Of a stretch of DNA of 64,000 nt, positions 53,338-62,103 are shown piece after piece. A program made the position numbers and the translations under genes. This DNA is from Thalassovita autumnalis (GTDB lineage: Bacteria > Pseudomonadota > Alphaproteobacteria > Rhodobacterales > Rhodobacteraceae). The DNA lies in assembly GCF_001458255.1 (NCBI RefSeq), contig NZ_CYSB01000005.1, positions 215,748 to 279,747 of the forward strand, read 5' to 3'. Numbering within the stretch: the first letter of the stretch is position 1; the number at the start of each line of letters is the position of its first letter. The notes beneath the pieces are model-generated. The model ran no database searches. It was given only the letters and a program-made list of their open reading frames with translations, and had not been told where the DNA came from.

Positions 53338-54435
53338 ATGGGCTTCAAGATGGGAATCGTGGGTCTGCCGAACGTGGGCAAATCGACCCTGTTCAACGCA
53401 CTGACGAAAACCGCTGCGGCGCAGGCGGCAAACTTCCCGTTTTGCACCATTGAGCCGAACGTCGGTGAGGTGAATGTGCCTGATCAGCGTCTGGACACAT
53501 TGGCCGGCATCGCCAAGTCCGCCAACATCATTCCGGCCCGTATGACCTTTGTGGACATTGCCGGTCTGGTGAAAGGCGCTTCGCAGGGCGAAGGTCTGGG
53601 CAACCAGTTCCTGGCCAATATTCGCGAAGTGGACGCCATCGCCCATGTGCTGCGCTGCTTTGAAGATGGCGACGTGACCCATGTTGAAGGTCGCGTGGAT
53701 CCGGTGACCGATGCCGACACCATTGAGACCGAGCTGATGCTGGCCGATCTGGAATCGATCGAGAAGCGCCGCGCCAATCTGGTGCGTAAGCTTAAAGGCA
53801 ACGACAAAGAAGCCCAGCAGCAGGACCGCTTGCTGGCCGAAGCACAGGCCATGCTGGAAGATGGCAAGCCCGCCCGTTTGGTTGAGGTGGATGACGAAGA
53901 CCTCAAGGCGTGGAAGATGCTGCAGCTGCTGACCACCAAGCCGGTTCTCTATGTCTGCAACGTCGCCGAAGATGAATCCGCGACCGGCAATGAACACTCC
54001 GCGCGTGTTGCCGAAATGGCGGCTGCGCAGGGCAACAGCCACGTGATTATCTCCGCCAAGATCGAAGAAGAGATCAGCCAGCTGGAAGCGGAAGAAGCTG
54101 AGATGTTCCTGGGCGAAATGGGGCTCGAAGAGCCGGGTCTGGATCGCCTGATCCGCGCCGGTTACGGCCTGCTGCATCTGGAAACCTACTTCACCGTTGG
54201 CCCGAAAGAGGCGCGTGCCTGGACGATCAAGGTCGGCACCATGGCCCCGCAGGCCGCAGGTGTGATCCACGGCGACTTTGAGCGCGGCTTCATCCGTGCA
54301 GAAACCATCGCCTATGACGATTACGTTGCCAACAATGGTGAGCAAGGTGCCAAAGAAGCGGGCAAAATGCGCGCTGAAGGAAAGGGGTATGAAGTGAAGG
54401 ACGGCGACGTCATGCACTTCCTTTTTAACACCTGA
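53338..54435 (+). CDS. ychF: Redox-regulated ATPase YchF (Ola1 family)
   Basis: A 365-aa Obg-related GTPase-fold protein that prefers [23 protein letters not shown] is the P-loop, [20 protein letters not shown] the switch II region, and a TGS-type C-terminal domain ([29 protein letters not shown]) follows. It is linked to translation and stress. The ATG follows GAAAGGG-like sequence at 53325-53330. Confidence 0.95.
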   Translation: MGFKMGIVGLPNVGKSTLFNALTKTAAAQAANFPFCTIEPNVGEVNVPDQRLDTLAGIAKSANIIPARMTFVDIAGLVKGASQGEGLGNQFLANIREVDAIAHVLRCFEDGDVTHVEGRVDPVTDADTIETELMLADLESIEKRRANLVRKLKGNDKEAQQQDRLLAEAQAMLEDGKPARLVEVDDEDLKAWKMLQLLTTKPVLYVCNVAEDESATGNEHSARVAEMAAAQGNSHVIISAKIEEEISQLEAEEAEMFLGEMGLEEPGLDRLIRAGYGLLHLETYFTVGPKEARAWTIKVGTMAPQAAGVIHGDFERGFIRAETIAYDDYVANNGEQGAKEAGKMRAEGKGYEVKDGDVMHFLFNT

Positions 54436-54443
54436 CACAAAAG

Positions 54444-54466
54444 GCGGGGTGGATTGACCACCCCGC
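54444..54466 (+). terminator. Hairpin after ychF
   Basis: A 9-bp stem (GCGGGGTGG against CCACCCCGC) with a 5-nt loop but without a T-run. Possibly a terminator aided by other factors. Confidence 0.5.
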
Positions 54467-54712
54467 AGACATCTTCCCATCCCGATAATTTTGCCGGGAT
54501 TCGCGTCTGCGTCGCCGTCAATTCCATTGGAAAAGCCCGCAAACAGGCCAAAAAACCCAATTCGGTAGCGTGAATTGTGGGATTTTGGACATATTTTACT
54601 GTTTCCCGTGTTTCCGCTATAGGCGCAACGAAGAATTTCATGCTACGTTTTAGGGGCTAGCCGGCTCGGGGATTCTCTGGGCCCTTCAATTCTTGACGTC
54701 TGGAGCAGCACT

Positions 54713-54907
54713 ATGAAAAAAGTTACCCTCGCTATCGCAGCGACCCTGGCCCTGGCTTCCGCAGTTCCTGCAACCGCAGGTGCCATCGACCCGTTCTCGA
54801 ACCCTGTTGTTGAGGCCCCGGTTGTAACCGCCGGTGGCGGCATCTCGCCTGCACTGATCCTCGGTGGTCTTATCCTGGTTGGTGTAATGGCAGCTGGCGA
54901 TTCCTGA
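54713..54907 (+). CDS. Small exported/membrane protein, unknown function
   Basis: A 64-aa protein: a signal peptide-like start (KKVTLAIAATLALASAVPAT) and a second hydrophobic segment (SPALILGGLILVGVMAAG). It follows a 278-bp intergenic region and has its own terminator, so it is an independent gene. GGAG lies upstream of the ATG. No family was recognised. Confidence 0.7.
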   Translation: MKKVTLAIAATLALASAVPATAGAIDPFSNPVVEAPVVTAGGGISPALILGGLILVGVMAAGDS

Positions 54908-54929
54908 TCTTACGATCATATGAATTCAG

Positions 54930-54958
54930 AAGGCCCGGCGCAGTGCGCGGGGCCTTTT
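54930..54958 (+). terminator. Terminator of the 64-aa protein gene
   Basis: The stem AAGGCCC with an inner GCGC/GCGC pair against GGGCCTT is followed by TT and a later T-run. Confidence 0.8.
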
Positions 54959-55028
54959 CATTTTTTTGACCAGTTATCTTAGTCGAATGGTGTGGTGACG
55001 CTCAAGACGGGCCACCAACCGATACCGA

Positions 55029-55694
55029 CTATCGACGGATCATCTGGAAGACGACGCTGCCCACCTGCGGGTTGATCCACTGGCGTGACCCCAAGACTTG
55101 GCCGTCACTGCTGATCAGATAGGTATTGGCAAACTCATACTGATCACTTCTACATTGCTCGACCATCAGTTGGGTGGTGGTCGAAATCAGACCGCTGACG
55201 AAGGGTTCACGTTTGCCCCGCAGCACCTCACAGTCAAACGACAGTGAAAAACGCTCACCCTCCCCGTTCAGGTAATGCATGCGCCGGTTGCTTTTGCCTT
55301 CGCGTTTGCTGCTGATCAGGGCAACAGAGCTTTCCATCTCGGTGGCCATCAGGTCATTGCCGCCGCCGCGGGTGGCCGTGATGATGCCACGCCGGAAGCT
55401 GAGCGACTGACCATCATCGCTGACATAGGTGCTATGTCCGCCATTCTGGGCGATCTTGCGCAGCAGGATTGTCACCTGCGTTTGCTCTTGCGACAGGATC
55501 GCCAGCGGACCGGTCGTTTCTGTCAGGATCTTCTGCACATCCACCTGCTGTGGTCCCGCGTCCTTGCCGCGCCCTAACAGGCGGTTGGCAAATCCATCGT
55601 TGCTTTCCCCTGTTGCAGATCCGGTTTCATACAGTGTGCCACAGCCTGCAAGGCCAATTGCGGCGCAGAAAACAAGGCTCAGTCCGCGTATCAT
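55029..55694 (-). CDS. YjbF-family lipoprotein
   Basis: A 221-aa lipoprotein: lipobox IGLAGC after a short leader. EQTQVTILLRKIAQNGGHST, SLSFRRGIITATRGGGNDLM and SLSFDCEVLRGKREPFVSGL match the YjbF/GfcB family involved in exopolysaccharide export. It follows yjbH with a 4-bp overlap at its start (55691-55694), so the two form one unit. Confidence 0.85.
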   Translation of the reverse strand: MIRGLSLVFCAAIGLAGCGTLYETGSATGESNDGFANRLLGRGKDAGPQQVDVQKILTETTGPLAILSQEQTQVTILLRKIAQNGGHSTYVSDDGQSLSFRRGIITATRGGGNDLMATEMESSVALISSKREGKSNRRMHYLNGEGERFSLSFDCEVLRGKREPFVSGLISTTTQLMVEQCRSDQYEFANTYLISSDGQVLGSRQWINPQVGSVVFQMIRR

Positions 55695-57895
55695 CGCCAC
55701 ACGCGCCCCCATTCTTTGTTCAATTCGGGTTGGTGATAATCGCGCACACGCTGGTACAAACGGTCCCGCACATTCACGCGCGCGCCGCCGTCCCGGGTCA
55801 GGGATTGCAGAGTCACGGTGTTGTCACGGCGGCTTGGTTTGCCCAGGGCCCAGCTCATCGGGATCGTCAGGCGGATACCTTTGTCAAAGGAGCCTTCGCC
55901 GTATTCCTCAGCGCTGACATCGGTGAAGGTTGCATAGGCGCCGATACGCCAGCCGTTGGAAAATTCGCGGTCCAGCGAGAAGGTTGCCCCGATATCGCCT
56001 GCCAGATAACGCCCGGCGTCGACTTGACCGTGGAAACCATTGCCAAAATCGTAATAGGCCGACAGGTGGCCGGTTGTGGTTTCATATTCCCGCAGCCCGA
56101 ACTTCTGATCGAAGTCTCGTTGTTTAACATGATTGACCTCCGCGCCAAGCGCCAGGCGGCTGTCCACCGGTTTCCACAACACTTCGCCCGAGATCCCGGC
56201 ATACATGGTTTCAAGGTAGCCCGCCGTGACCCGGCTGTAGAGGTCTTTGCCAGGGCGACCAAAATGGCTGAGGGTCAGATGCTCAATCGCGGTATCGCCT
56301 TGCCGGCTGTATTCGGCATAATCGGTGCGCACCCGGGGTAGGTTGGAGGGGATTTCACGGGTCACACTGTCCAGGTTGCCCGCCAGCTTATGAGTGACGG
56401 AGCCCGACAGCTCCAGCCCAGGTGTCACGAAATAGCTGCCGCTCAGGCGCAGACCGGTGTCGATCCGAATTGGGTTGTCGGGGTCAAAGACGCTGAAGGT
56501 CAGATAGGGCGCCAGGCTGAGGCTGCTTCGCGCCGGCAGTCCCGCCTCCTGCCCAAGACCCAGACCTGCGGCATCCGTCACCGCAACTCGTTCCAGCAAA
56601 GCCTCGGCAGGGGCGTGTTCCAACGCTTCCAGATCGCTGCGCTTGATGGTGATGTTCGCCAGCGGCATGCCTTTGGACGTCGGGATGATGTGGAACACTT
56701 CGACCGATGCAGGGAGCACCCGCGCCATTTGACGCGCTGCGCGGCCGATGGCCTGTGGTTCGGCGCTGTATCGCGGATTGCGGATCTGCAGCGTCGCCTC
56801 ACGCGGCGACAGGCTTAGGTTCTGATAGGCCAACCCATCACCTTCCAGCGCGGCGCGAAGCGTGCGTTTGGCGCTGTTGATCTGGGTGTCATCCGTGCTC
56901 CAACCCAGATCGTTCAGGCTGGCCCTTTGACGTGGGATGATCGGGGCAGGGGCTTTTTCAAGGCCGGTCGGCGTATTGGCATAACGCGGGTTTGTTGACA
57001 GGGTCAGCTGCGCGCCAATCGTATCGCCATAAAGCGAATAGACAGACAGCTGATTGCCGTTTTTGAACCGGTAATCGATCCCGAAGTTTAGTGAGGATTT
57101 GCGGTCAAACAGCGCTGGCTCGGTATTGCCGTATTCGCTGATCGGGCTGATGCCGCGCTCGGGCTCATAAGCGTCCGAGGAATATTCTGCCGAAACCGCC
57201 AGCCGCTCAGTGACCTGATAGGAAATACCGCCAAATGGCGCCACATCACCGCGGAACCAGCGATCATAGGTGGGGATACCACCTTCGCCCAGCAACTCAC
57301 TCGGGCGGGTGCCGGTGCTGCCAATGGAGCCGTGACTGCCCAGTCGGCCCCAACCCAGACCTGCCGTCACGCGCAGCTTATCACCAATCCCTTTGGTGGC
57401 CACGATATACTCACCGCCATAAAGTCCGGTGCCAATGAAATCCCGCAGGCCAACTGCAATCGCTGGGCGCAGGTCGCCCTCTTCGACCAGTTGATAGCGC
57501 AGATCGAAGCTGCGGTCGTAATAGGTGCTCAGATCGTAGTTGTCCGGAACATAGCCTGCCAGCGCCGAATAGCGGAAGCTACCGGTCAGCCGTGGCAGGA
57601 TCTGGAAACTTAGGCTCGCACGCGTGGTGCCGGCGAAATGTCCAACGGTGGTCGTCAGCTGTGCATCAGGTGACATGTCCGCGGTCGGCATATCGATCAG
57701 CCCGGGCATGCCATAGAGGTTATGCGACGGTGCCAGAGGTGCGGTAAACGGATCTTCCGCGCCCGCCTGTATTGGCCACAGGCAAACCGCCGCAACCCCT
57801 GACAGCAGCACCATTTTTCGCCTGCCGCCTGCAACACCCGTAAGGCCGTGGCGGCGATGCACTGAGGCAGGGCGGGGAGGCAAATGGCGAACCAT
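55691..57895 (-). CDS. YjbH-domain outer-membrane protein (polysaccharide export)
   Basis: A 734-aa exported protein with a signal peptide ending QAGA. LAPSHNLYGMPGLIDMPTAD and LTTTVGHFAGTTRASLSFQI, then many beta-strand repeats with aromatic ends (e.g. LRYQLVEEGDLRPAIAVGLR, GEYIVATKGIGDKLRVTAGL), match the YjbH/GfcD beta-barrel family. With YjbF it is part of an exopolysaccharide secretion system; yjbE and yjbG are not seen next to it. The ATG at 57895 gives a long basic leader before the signal peptide, so an internal start is possible. Confidence 0.85.
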   Translation of the reverse strand: MVRHLPPRPASVHRRHGLTGVAGGRRKMVLLSGVAAVCLWPIQAGAEDPFTAPLAPSHNLYGMPGLIDMPTADMSPDAQLTTTVGHFAGTTRASLSFQILPRLTGSFRYSALAGYVPDNYDLSTYYDRSFDLRYQLVEEGDLRPAIAVGLRDFIGTGLYGGEYIVATKGIGDKLRVTAGLGWGRLGSHGSIGSTGTRPSELLGEGGIPTYDRWFRGDVAPFGGISYQVTERLAVSAEYSSDAYEPERGISPISEYGNTEPALFDRKSSLNFGIDYRFKNGNQLSVYSLYGDTIGAQLTLSTNPRYANTPTGLEKAPAPIIPRQRASLNDLGWSTDDTQINSAKRTLRAALEGDGLAYQNLSLSPREATLQIRNPRYSAEPQAIGRAARQMARVLPASVEVFHIIPTSKGMPLANITIKRSDLEALEHAPAEALLERVAVTDAAGLGLGQEAGLPARSSLSLAPYLTFSVFDPDNPIRIDTGLRLSGSYFVTPGLELSGSVTHKLAGNLDSVTREIPSNLPRVRTDYAEYSRQGDTAIEHLTLSHFGRPGKDLYSRVTAGYLETMYAGISGEVLWKPVDSRLALGAEVNHVKQRDFDQKFGLREYETTTGHLSAYYDFGNGFHGQVDAGRYLAGDIGATFSLDREFSNGWRIGAYATFTDVSAEEYGEGSFDKGIRLTIPMSWALGKPSRRDNTVTLQSLTRDGGARVNVRDRLYQRVRDYHQPELNKEWGRVWR

Positions 57896-58130
57896 GGTAG
57901 CGGCAATCCAAATTCTAAAAGATCAGTCCCTTCCTGCCTATGGAAATTGCGTCATCCTGTCCATGTTTCATTGCGTTGCGCCCGGCACTTGATGCCCGGC
58001 GTTGTCGCTCGCCCACAGTGGTAGGGCGATCTTGCGCTGTTGAGGGGGCTTTTCTGCCAATTGGAAGCTTTGTGAAGAATGTGCGATTTTCCTCTTGTCC
58101 CTGCCTGCAAGCCTAGATAAACCCGTCGAC

Positions 58131-58220
58131 GGAGACGTGGCCGAGTGGTCGAAGGCGCTCCCCTGCTAAGGGAGTAGGCCCGGAAGGGTCTCGAGGGTTC
58201 GAATCCCTTCGTCTCCGCCA
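58131..58220 (+). tRNA. tRNA-Ser(GCT)
   Basis: A class II tRNA: acceptor GGAGACG with CGTCTCC, anticodon stem CTCCC/GGGAG around CTGCTAA (anticodon GCT, reading AGC/AGU), a long variable arm and an encoded CCA end. A possible attachment point for the mobile region that follows. Confidence 0.95.
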
Positions 58221-58244
58221 CAAACCATTCGCGAACTCGAGACG

Positions 58245-58268
58245 AGGCCCCGATGCGGGCCTTTTTTC
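58245..58268 (+). terminator. Terminator of tRNA-Ser
   Basis: AGGCCC and GGGCCT with a 6-nt loop are followed by TTTTTC. Confidence 0.8.
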
Positions 58269-58525
58269 TTTTTGTTTCAAAGGGGTTTAGCGGAGCCATC
58301 CGACTTTCGGAGACTGGCCTTTGGCCCGAAATCAGTCTCTGAACGCCCGGCGTCTCTTTCCACCCGCCCTTCACTCAGATCGAGGCGGATTAAAAAGTTG
58401 TCTACATTTCAGGTAGTTAGGGAAATATGATTGCGCCGCAGTTGAGGTGAGTTCGGCTGCTATCGAAGCGAACAGAGACACCCGAAGGCGGCGTGGTTGT
58501 GCGTGTTGGCGCGAACGATCGCGAG

Positions 58526-58549
58526 AAGTCTCTGATGACAAAGAGACTT
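58526..58549. promoter_or_regulatory. 8-bp inverted repeat before the DUF3883 gene
   Basis: AAGTCTCT and AGAGACTT flank 8 bp, 20 bp before the start codon. It could be an operator or a leader hairpin. Confidence 0.35.
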
Positions 58550-58569
58550 TCCGCTCATAGCCTGGTGGC

Positions 58570-59406
58570 ATGTCGAATGGGCCCTGGACAAACGAAGAAA
58601 ACGACCTGATCGTCGCAGATTACTTTGCGATGCTAGCCGATGACATCGCTGGGCACCGCTATAACAAGGCCGAGCATCGACGGGCGCTTATGCCATTGTT
58701 GAAAGGTCGGTCCGAGGGATCGGTCGAGTTCAAGCATCAGAACATCAGCGCAGTACTCAAGGGGCTCGGGGAAGATTGGATCCCTGGCTACAAGCCTGCT
58801 TTCAATTTCCAGATGACATTGCTGGATGCCGTGGCGCGCTGGCTGGCGCTGAACCCGGCTTGGCTTGGTCGCCATCCTGCTGTGCGACCGCCGACCGGCC
58901 TGGCTGACGCCGCGCCGATCTGGATCGGGCCACCGCCGACACTGTCGAACCAGCCACCGCCACAGGAGCTGGAGCAGATGCTGCACATCGCGCGAAAGTT
59001 CGATGTCGCGGCGAGAGACGAGCGGAACCGCACGCTCGGCCGTGCCGGTGAGGAGCGCGTCCTGGCGCACGAGCGTGCAGCCCTTAAATCAGCGGGCCGC
59101 GATGACCTTGCGCGCAAGGTCCGGTGGGTTTCGGAAGAGGATGGGGATGGTGCTGGCTACGATATCGCCAGCTTCGCGCCGAACGGACGCCCGCGCCTGA
59201 TCGAGGTGAAGACGACGAATGGATGGGAGCGCACGCCTTTCCACATCAGTCGGAATGAACTGGCCGTCGCCGAGGAGCGGCGTTCGGAATGGTCCCTGTT
59301 TCGCCTCTGGAATTTCGCGCGTGAGCCGAAGGCGTTCGAGCTGCTTCCACCGCTGGACGCGCATGTCTCACTGACCGCGACGTCCTTTCAGGCAAGTTTT
59401 TGTTGA
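58570..59406 (+). CDS. DUF3883 (PD-(D/E)XK-like) protein
   Basis: A 278-aa protein. Residues about 155-240 contain GRAGEERVLAHERAALKSA, DGDGAGYDIASFAPNGRPRL and IEVKTTNGWERTPFHIS, the DUF3883 signature with D...E-x-K active-site spacing of restriction-like nucleases. The N-terminal half (KAEHRRALMPLLKGRSEGSV; EFKHQNISAVLKGLGEDWIP) is HEPN/structural-type sequence of unknown role. DUF3883 proteins are often found in defence and mobile regions. It is convergent with the ankyrin gene, only 5 bp apart. Confidence 0.8.
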   Translation: MSNGPWTNEENDLIVADYFAMLADDIAGHRYNKAEHRRALMPLLKGRSEGSVEFKHQNISAVLKGLGEDWIPGYKPAFNFQMTLLDAVARWLALNPAWLGRHPAVRPPTGLADAAPIWIGPPPTLSNQPPPQELEQMLHIARKFDVAARDERNRTLGRAGEERVLAHERAALKSAGRDDLARKVRWVSEEDGDGAGYDIASFAPNGRPRLIEVKTTNGWERTPFHISRNELAVAEERRSEWSLFRLWNFAREPKAFELLPPLDAHVSLTATSFQASFC

Positions 59407-59411
59407 GATAC

Positions 59412-61640
59412 CTACTTACAACCACTGCTACAGAAACCGCATTCATGGCACACGAGTTTTCCGCATCTATGACAAGTATCATTTTTCCCCAATATAAGAG
59501 GAAATGTGTCGCAAGGAATGCCGGCTTCCGATCGCCCGCCACAATAAGCATAAACTGTGATCTGCCTTCCGCCTTTAAGGCGTCCGAGAAGGACATGTGG
59601 ATTTTGCGCATGAAACGCCTCGAAATCGAGACCAGATTCTGAAATTGCCTCCGCTGCACGTTCGAGCAAGTCGAACATGTTGCGTACTGAATGTAGTGGG
59701 TCGGGGAGACCACCAGTCTTGCTTTCAGGAAAAGGAGGGCATTTTTTTGCGCCAACACCGTCCCCGTAGCGCCTTCCGAGCTCCTCCATTTGGAAAAGCT
59801 TTCGAAAAAATCTTACAAACCTGAGTGGCGCCCCGCCTGACAAGGCCTCGGAGATAAACCCCGAAACTGCGAATAATACGATTGTTCTCTTCGAGTATGT
59901 CGACTCGAGAACTGCCTGCGAAAATGAATCAATAATCCGCCTCTGTCGAGCACTCAGCCGCGTGTATGCGCCGATCTCGTGAACATTTCCAGCGGCAAGA
60001 GCCGCAGCAAGGATCGATTCCGGCCGTTCAGCAAGCAGAAAGTATGCGTCGAACAGCTCTTCATAATTTAAATGCCCAAAGGGATACTCGAATGACCACG
60101 CTGGGAGATGCTGATCATCAAAGCGAACTTGTATTGTCTCCAGGCCGGGGAAAGCGCGTTTAACCGCCGATCTCGATAACTCCAGATCGTTTTGTGAAAC
60201 CTCTCCGAGATAGGTTTGTTCAATCCCACCAAAAGTACCGCGCGCAGTCGCAAAAGCTGAAATCACAACATCGTGGCATCCTGACCTCTTGAACTTGGGA
60301 ACAAAGTTCTGACGAGCATTTTGTCGATAGATGGTCGCATTCTTGACATCTAGAGGCCTGCTCGCCCAGATATCGAAATCTCGCCATCGGTTATCCTTTC
60401 CCCCGGTTTGAAGTATGGAGCAGTCTTCGACCGTCTCGTTTGACAGAGACGAGTAGATCGACATGGCCGTCTTCTCAGCAAGTCTTGCGTAGACAAGCCG
60501 TTTGTACCGCTTAGCCGAATCCTTCATTCTCATGCTGCTTCGCGAAATAATATTCTCGTCGCCATCACTTGCGCTTTGGCCCGCCCATGAAAGTATTAGC
60601 GCCTCGTCAGGCTTCTCAATATAGACGCCGATATTGTCTCGGTAGCTTACGGAAAGAACTTGATGGGAAATATGAGCGCTTGCGCCGTACCTCCAGAATT
60701 TTTCAATTTTCGACTTAATCTTATCGGGTTCCACATTGTGGTCTGAATAGATTCTGAACGAGTGCTTTTCTTGATAGCCCCAATGCGGGTGGCCGCCGAT
60801 GGCTCGAAAGTATGGCGGCCCTTCTTTTAGGCGATCTTTCATGAACCGTCGGATCTGTTTTTCTAATTCATTTGCGGCTTGAGCATCTTCCACCTCTTCA
60901 AGCGAGAGTAGGTTTGGCAAGTCATGTTCTCTTATGGCTATAAGGCCTGGCTCGTCTATCCTTGCACCAATTATTCGCTTATGCTCGCCTGCCTTGAGCG
61001 CTGTGATCCATGCCTCTTTTGTGACTATGGGGCTCCTATCCTTGTCAAAGACTAAGGAGAGGTTCACGAAGCTCGGTTCACCTCCCATGATCAAGTCACT
61101 CCCTTCATCGGCGGAGTAACGGAGTATCTCTTTTACTACGTCGGCGAGTGGTTTTCGTTGCGCATCCGGGTCATTCGCCAATCGCCAGTACGGCACTGTG
61201 CCCCGAAGGACCTTGCATTCTTGAGCGTAGCTAAACGCTGTTCGATTGTGCTTGTCACGCAAGTTGCTATCAGCGCCAGCATTGAGCAAAACCTCTATAT
61301 TCTCTGGCTTTTCTGATCGGGTGGCCCACAGTAGCGCCGTCCAACCGGTATCATCTTGCGCATTTACATCGGCACCGGCGTTTAACAATATGCGGATTTG
61401 GCTGGGGGACCCGTTCCGTGCTGCCATCATCAAAGGCGTTCTGTCACGCTCCCCGCGAGCATGGACATCGATAGACGAAATAATAGACGAAATTTTTGCT
61501 TCGGCGGTCTTCGACCACCAAGAAAAATTGTACAAATTTTCTGGATTGATAATTTCTGGATGCTTGCTTTCTTCAGCATCCGTGCCGTTTCCGACCAAGG
61601 GGGCTGCGCGTCTTCCTCCGCCACCATTTTTCTTCGCCAT
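59412..61640 (-). CDS. Large ankyrin-repeat protein with C-terminal Cys cluster, unknown function
   Basis: A 742-aa protein. Residues about 60-135 carry two to three ankyrin repeats (DRTPLMMAARNGSPSQIRIL; GWTALLWATRSEKPENIEVL). A long central part has no family I recognise. The last ~20 residues are CHRCGKLVCHECGFCSSG-type, a zinc-ribbon-like Cys cluster. There is no signal peptide or membrane segment. GC is lower than the flanking chromosome. It is the main cargo of the mobile region and a candidate defence effector or sensor. Confidence 0.75.
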   Translation of the reverse strand: MAKKNGGGGRRAAPLVGNGTDAEESKHPEIINPENLYNFSWWSKTAEAKISSIISSIDVHARGERDRTPLMMAARNGSPSQIRILLNAGADVNAQDDTGWTALLWATRSEKPENIEVLLNAGADSNLRDKHNRTAFSYAQECKVLRGTVPYWRLANDPDAQRKPLADVVKEILRYSADEGSDLIMGGEPSFVNLSLVFDKDRSPIVTKEAWITALKAGEHKRIIGARIDEPGLIAIREHDLPNLLSLEEVEDAQAANELEKQIRRFMKDRLKEGPPYFRAIGGHPHWGYQEKHSFRIYSDHNVEPDKIKSKIEKFWRYGASAHISHQVLSVSYRDNIGVYIEKPDEALILSWAGQSASDGDENIISRSSMRMKDSAKRYKRLVYARLAEKTAMSIYSSLSNETVEDCSILQTGGKDNRWRDFDIWASRPLDVKNATIYRQNARQNFVPKFKRSGCHDVVISAFATARGTFGGIEQTYLGEVSQNDLELSRSAVKRAFPGLETIQVRFDDQHLPAWSFEYPFGHLNYEELFDAYFLLAERPESILAAALAAGNVHEIGAYTRLSARQRRIIDSFSQAVLESTYSKRTIVLFAVSGFISEALSGGAPLRFVRFFRKLFQMEELGRRYGDGVGAKKCPPFPESKTGGLPDPLHSVRNMFDLLERAAEAISESGLDFEAFHAQNPHVLLGRLKGGRQITVYAYCGGRSEAGIPCDTFPLILGKNDTCHRCGKLVCHECGFCSSGCK

Positions 61641-61673
61641 GGATAGGACGGCCCTCGTAAGAAACTGAATTCA

Positions 61674-61690
61674 TTTCACTCATAGTGAAA
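61674..61690. promoter_or_regulatory. 7-bp inverted repeat upstream of the ankyrin gene
   Basis: TTTCACT-CAT-AGTGAAA, 34 bp before the start codon; a typical operator size. A candidate target of the KorB-like HTH protein encoded just beyond. Confidence 0.5.
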
Positions 61691-61719
61691 GCGCGTCGCA
61701 CTGGCAATCTTGCCGTGAG

Positions 61720-62103
61720 CTAATTGAACGCCCGCTCAGGCTGCTCCTGCCATGTTTCCCCTGCCAGAAAACACAAATCGTAAAGGCTGACCGCTGATGC
61801 CTCGCGTATGCACGTCATTCGCTTGAGAACTTCTGGCGCGAGGTAGGCCAGCTGCAACTGCCGACTGACGTGCCGTTCAGTCAGTCCGACGGCTTCGGCC
61901 AGTTCTTGGATGGTTGCGAACTCGCCAGCTTCCATCCGCCGCCGCCAGCCCCATGCCCGGCCTATGGCGCGCAAGATATGCGGGTCCTGTGTCTGGTCTT
62001 CGCTGGGCCGATAGTTGGCGGGCGGCAGGATTTTGGGCCGACCGTTCTTCTTGCGAACCTTCAACGGGATTAAGATGCGGATCGTGTCGTCGGGCTTGGT
62101 CAT
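61720..62103 (-). CDS. KorB/ParB-like HTH protein of the recombinase cluster
   Basis: A 127-aa protein. AEAVGLTERHVSRQLQLAYL followed by APEVLKRM is a helix-turn-helix of the KorB/ParB type, and the N-terminus is basic (LIPLKVRKKNGRPKILPP). It overlaps the recombinase by four bases. Proteins of this kind travel with serine recombinase + DUF2924 modules. Role: likely a regulator or accessory DNA-binding protein. Confidence 0.7.
   Translation of the reverse strand: MTKPDDTIRILIPLKVRKKNGRPKILPPANYRPSEDQTQDPHILRAIGRAWGWRRRMEAGEFATIQELAEAVGLTERHVSRQLQLAYLAPEVLKRMTCIREASAVSLYDLCFLAGETWQEQPERAFN

Larger units (their letters stand above)
58221..58569. other. Gene-free junction after tRNA-Ser
   Basis: About 350 bp without a gene. 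It holds the tRNA terminator (58245-58268) and, near its end, a dyad before the DUF3883 gene (58526-58549). Sequence character changes here to that of the mobile region. No direct repeat of the tRNA 3' end was found within the window. Confidence 0.45.
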
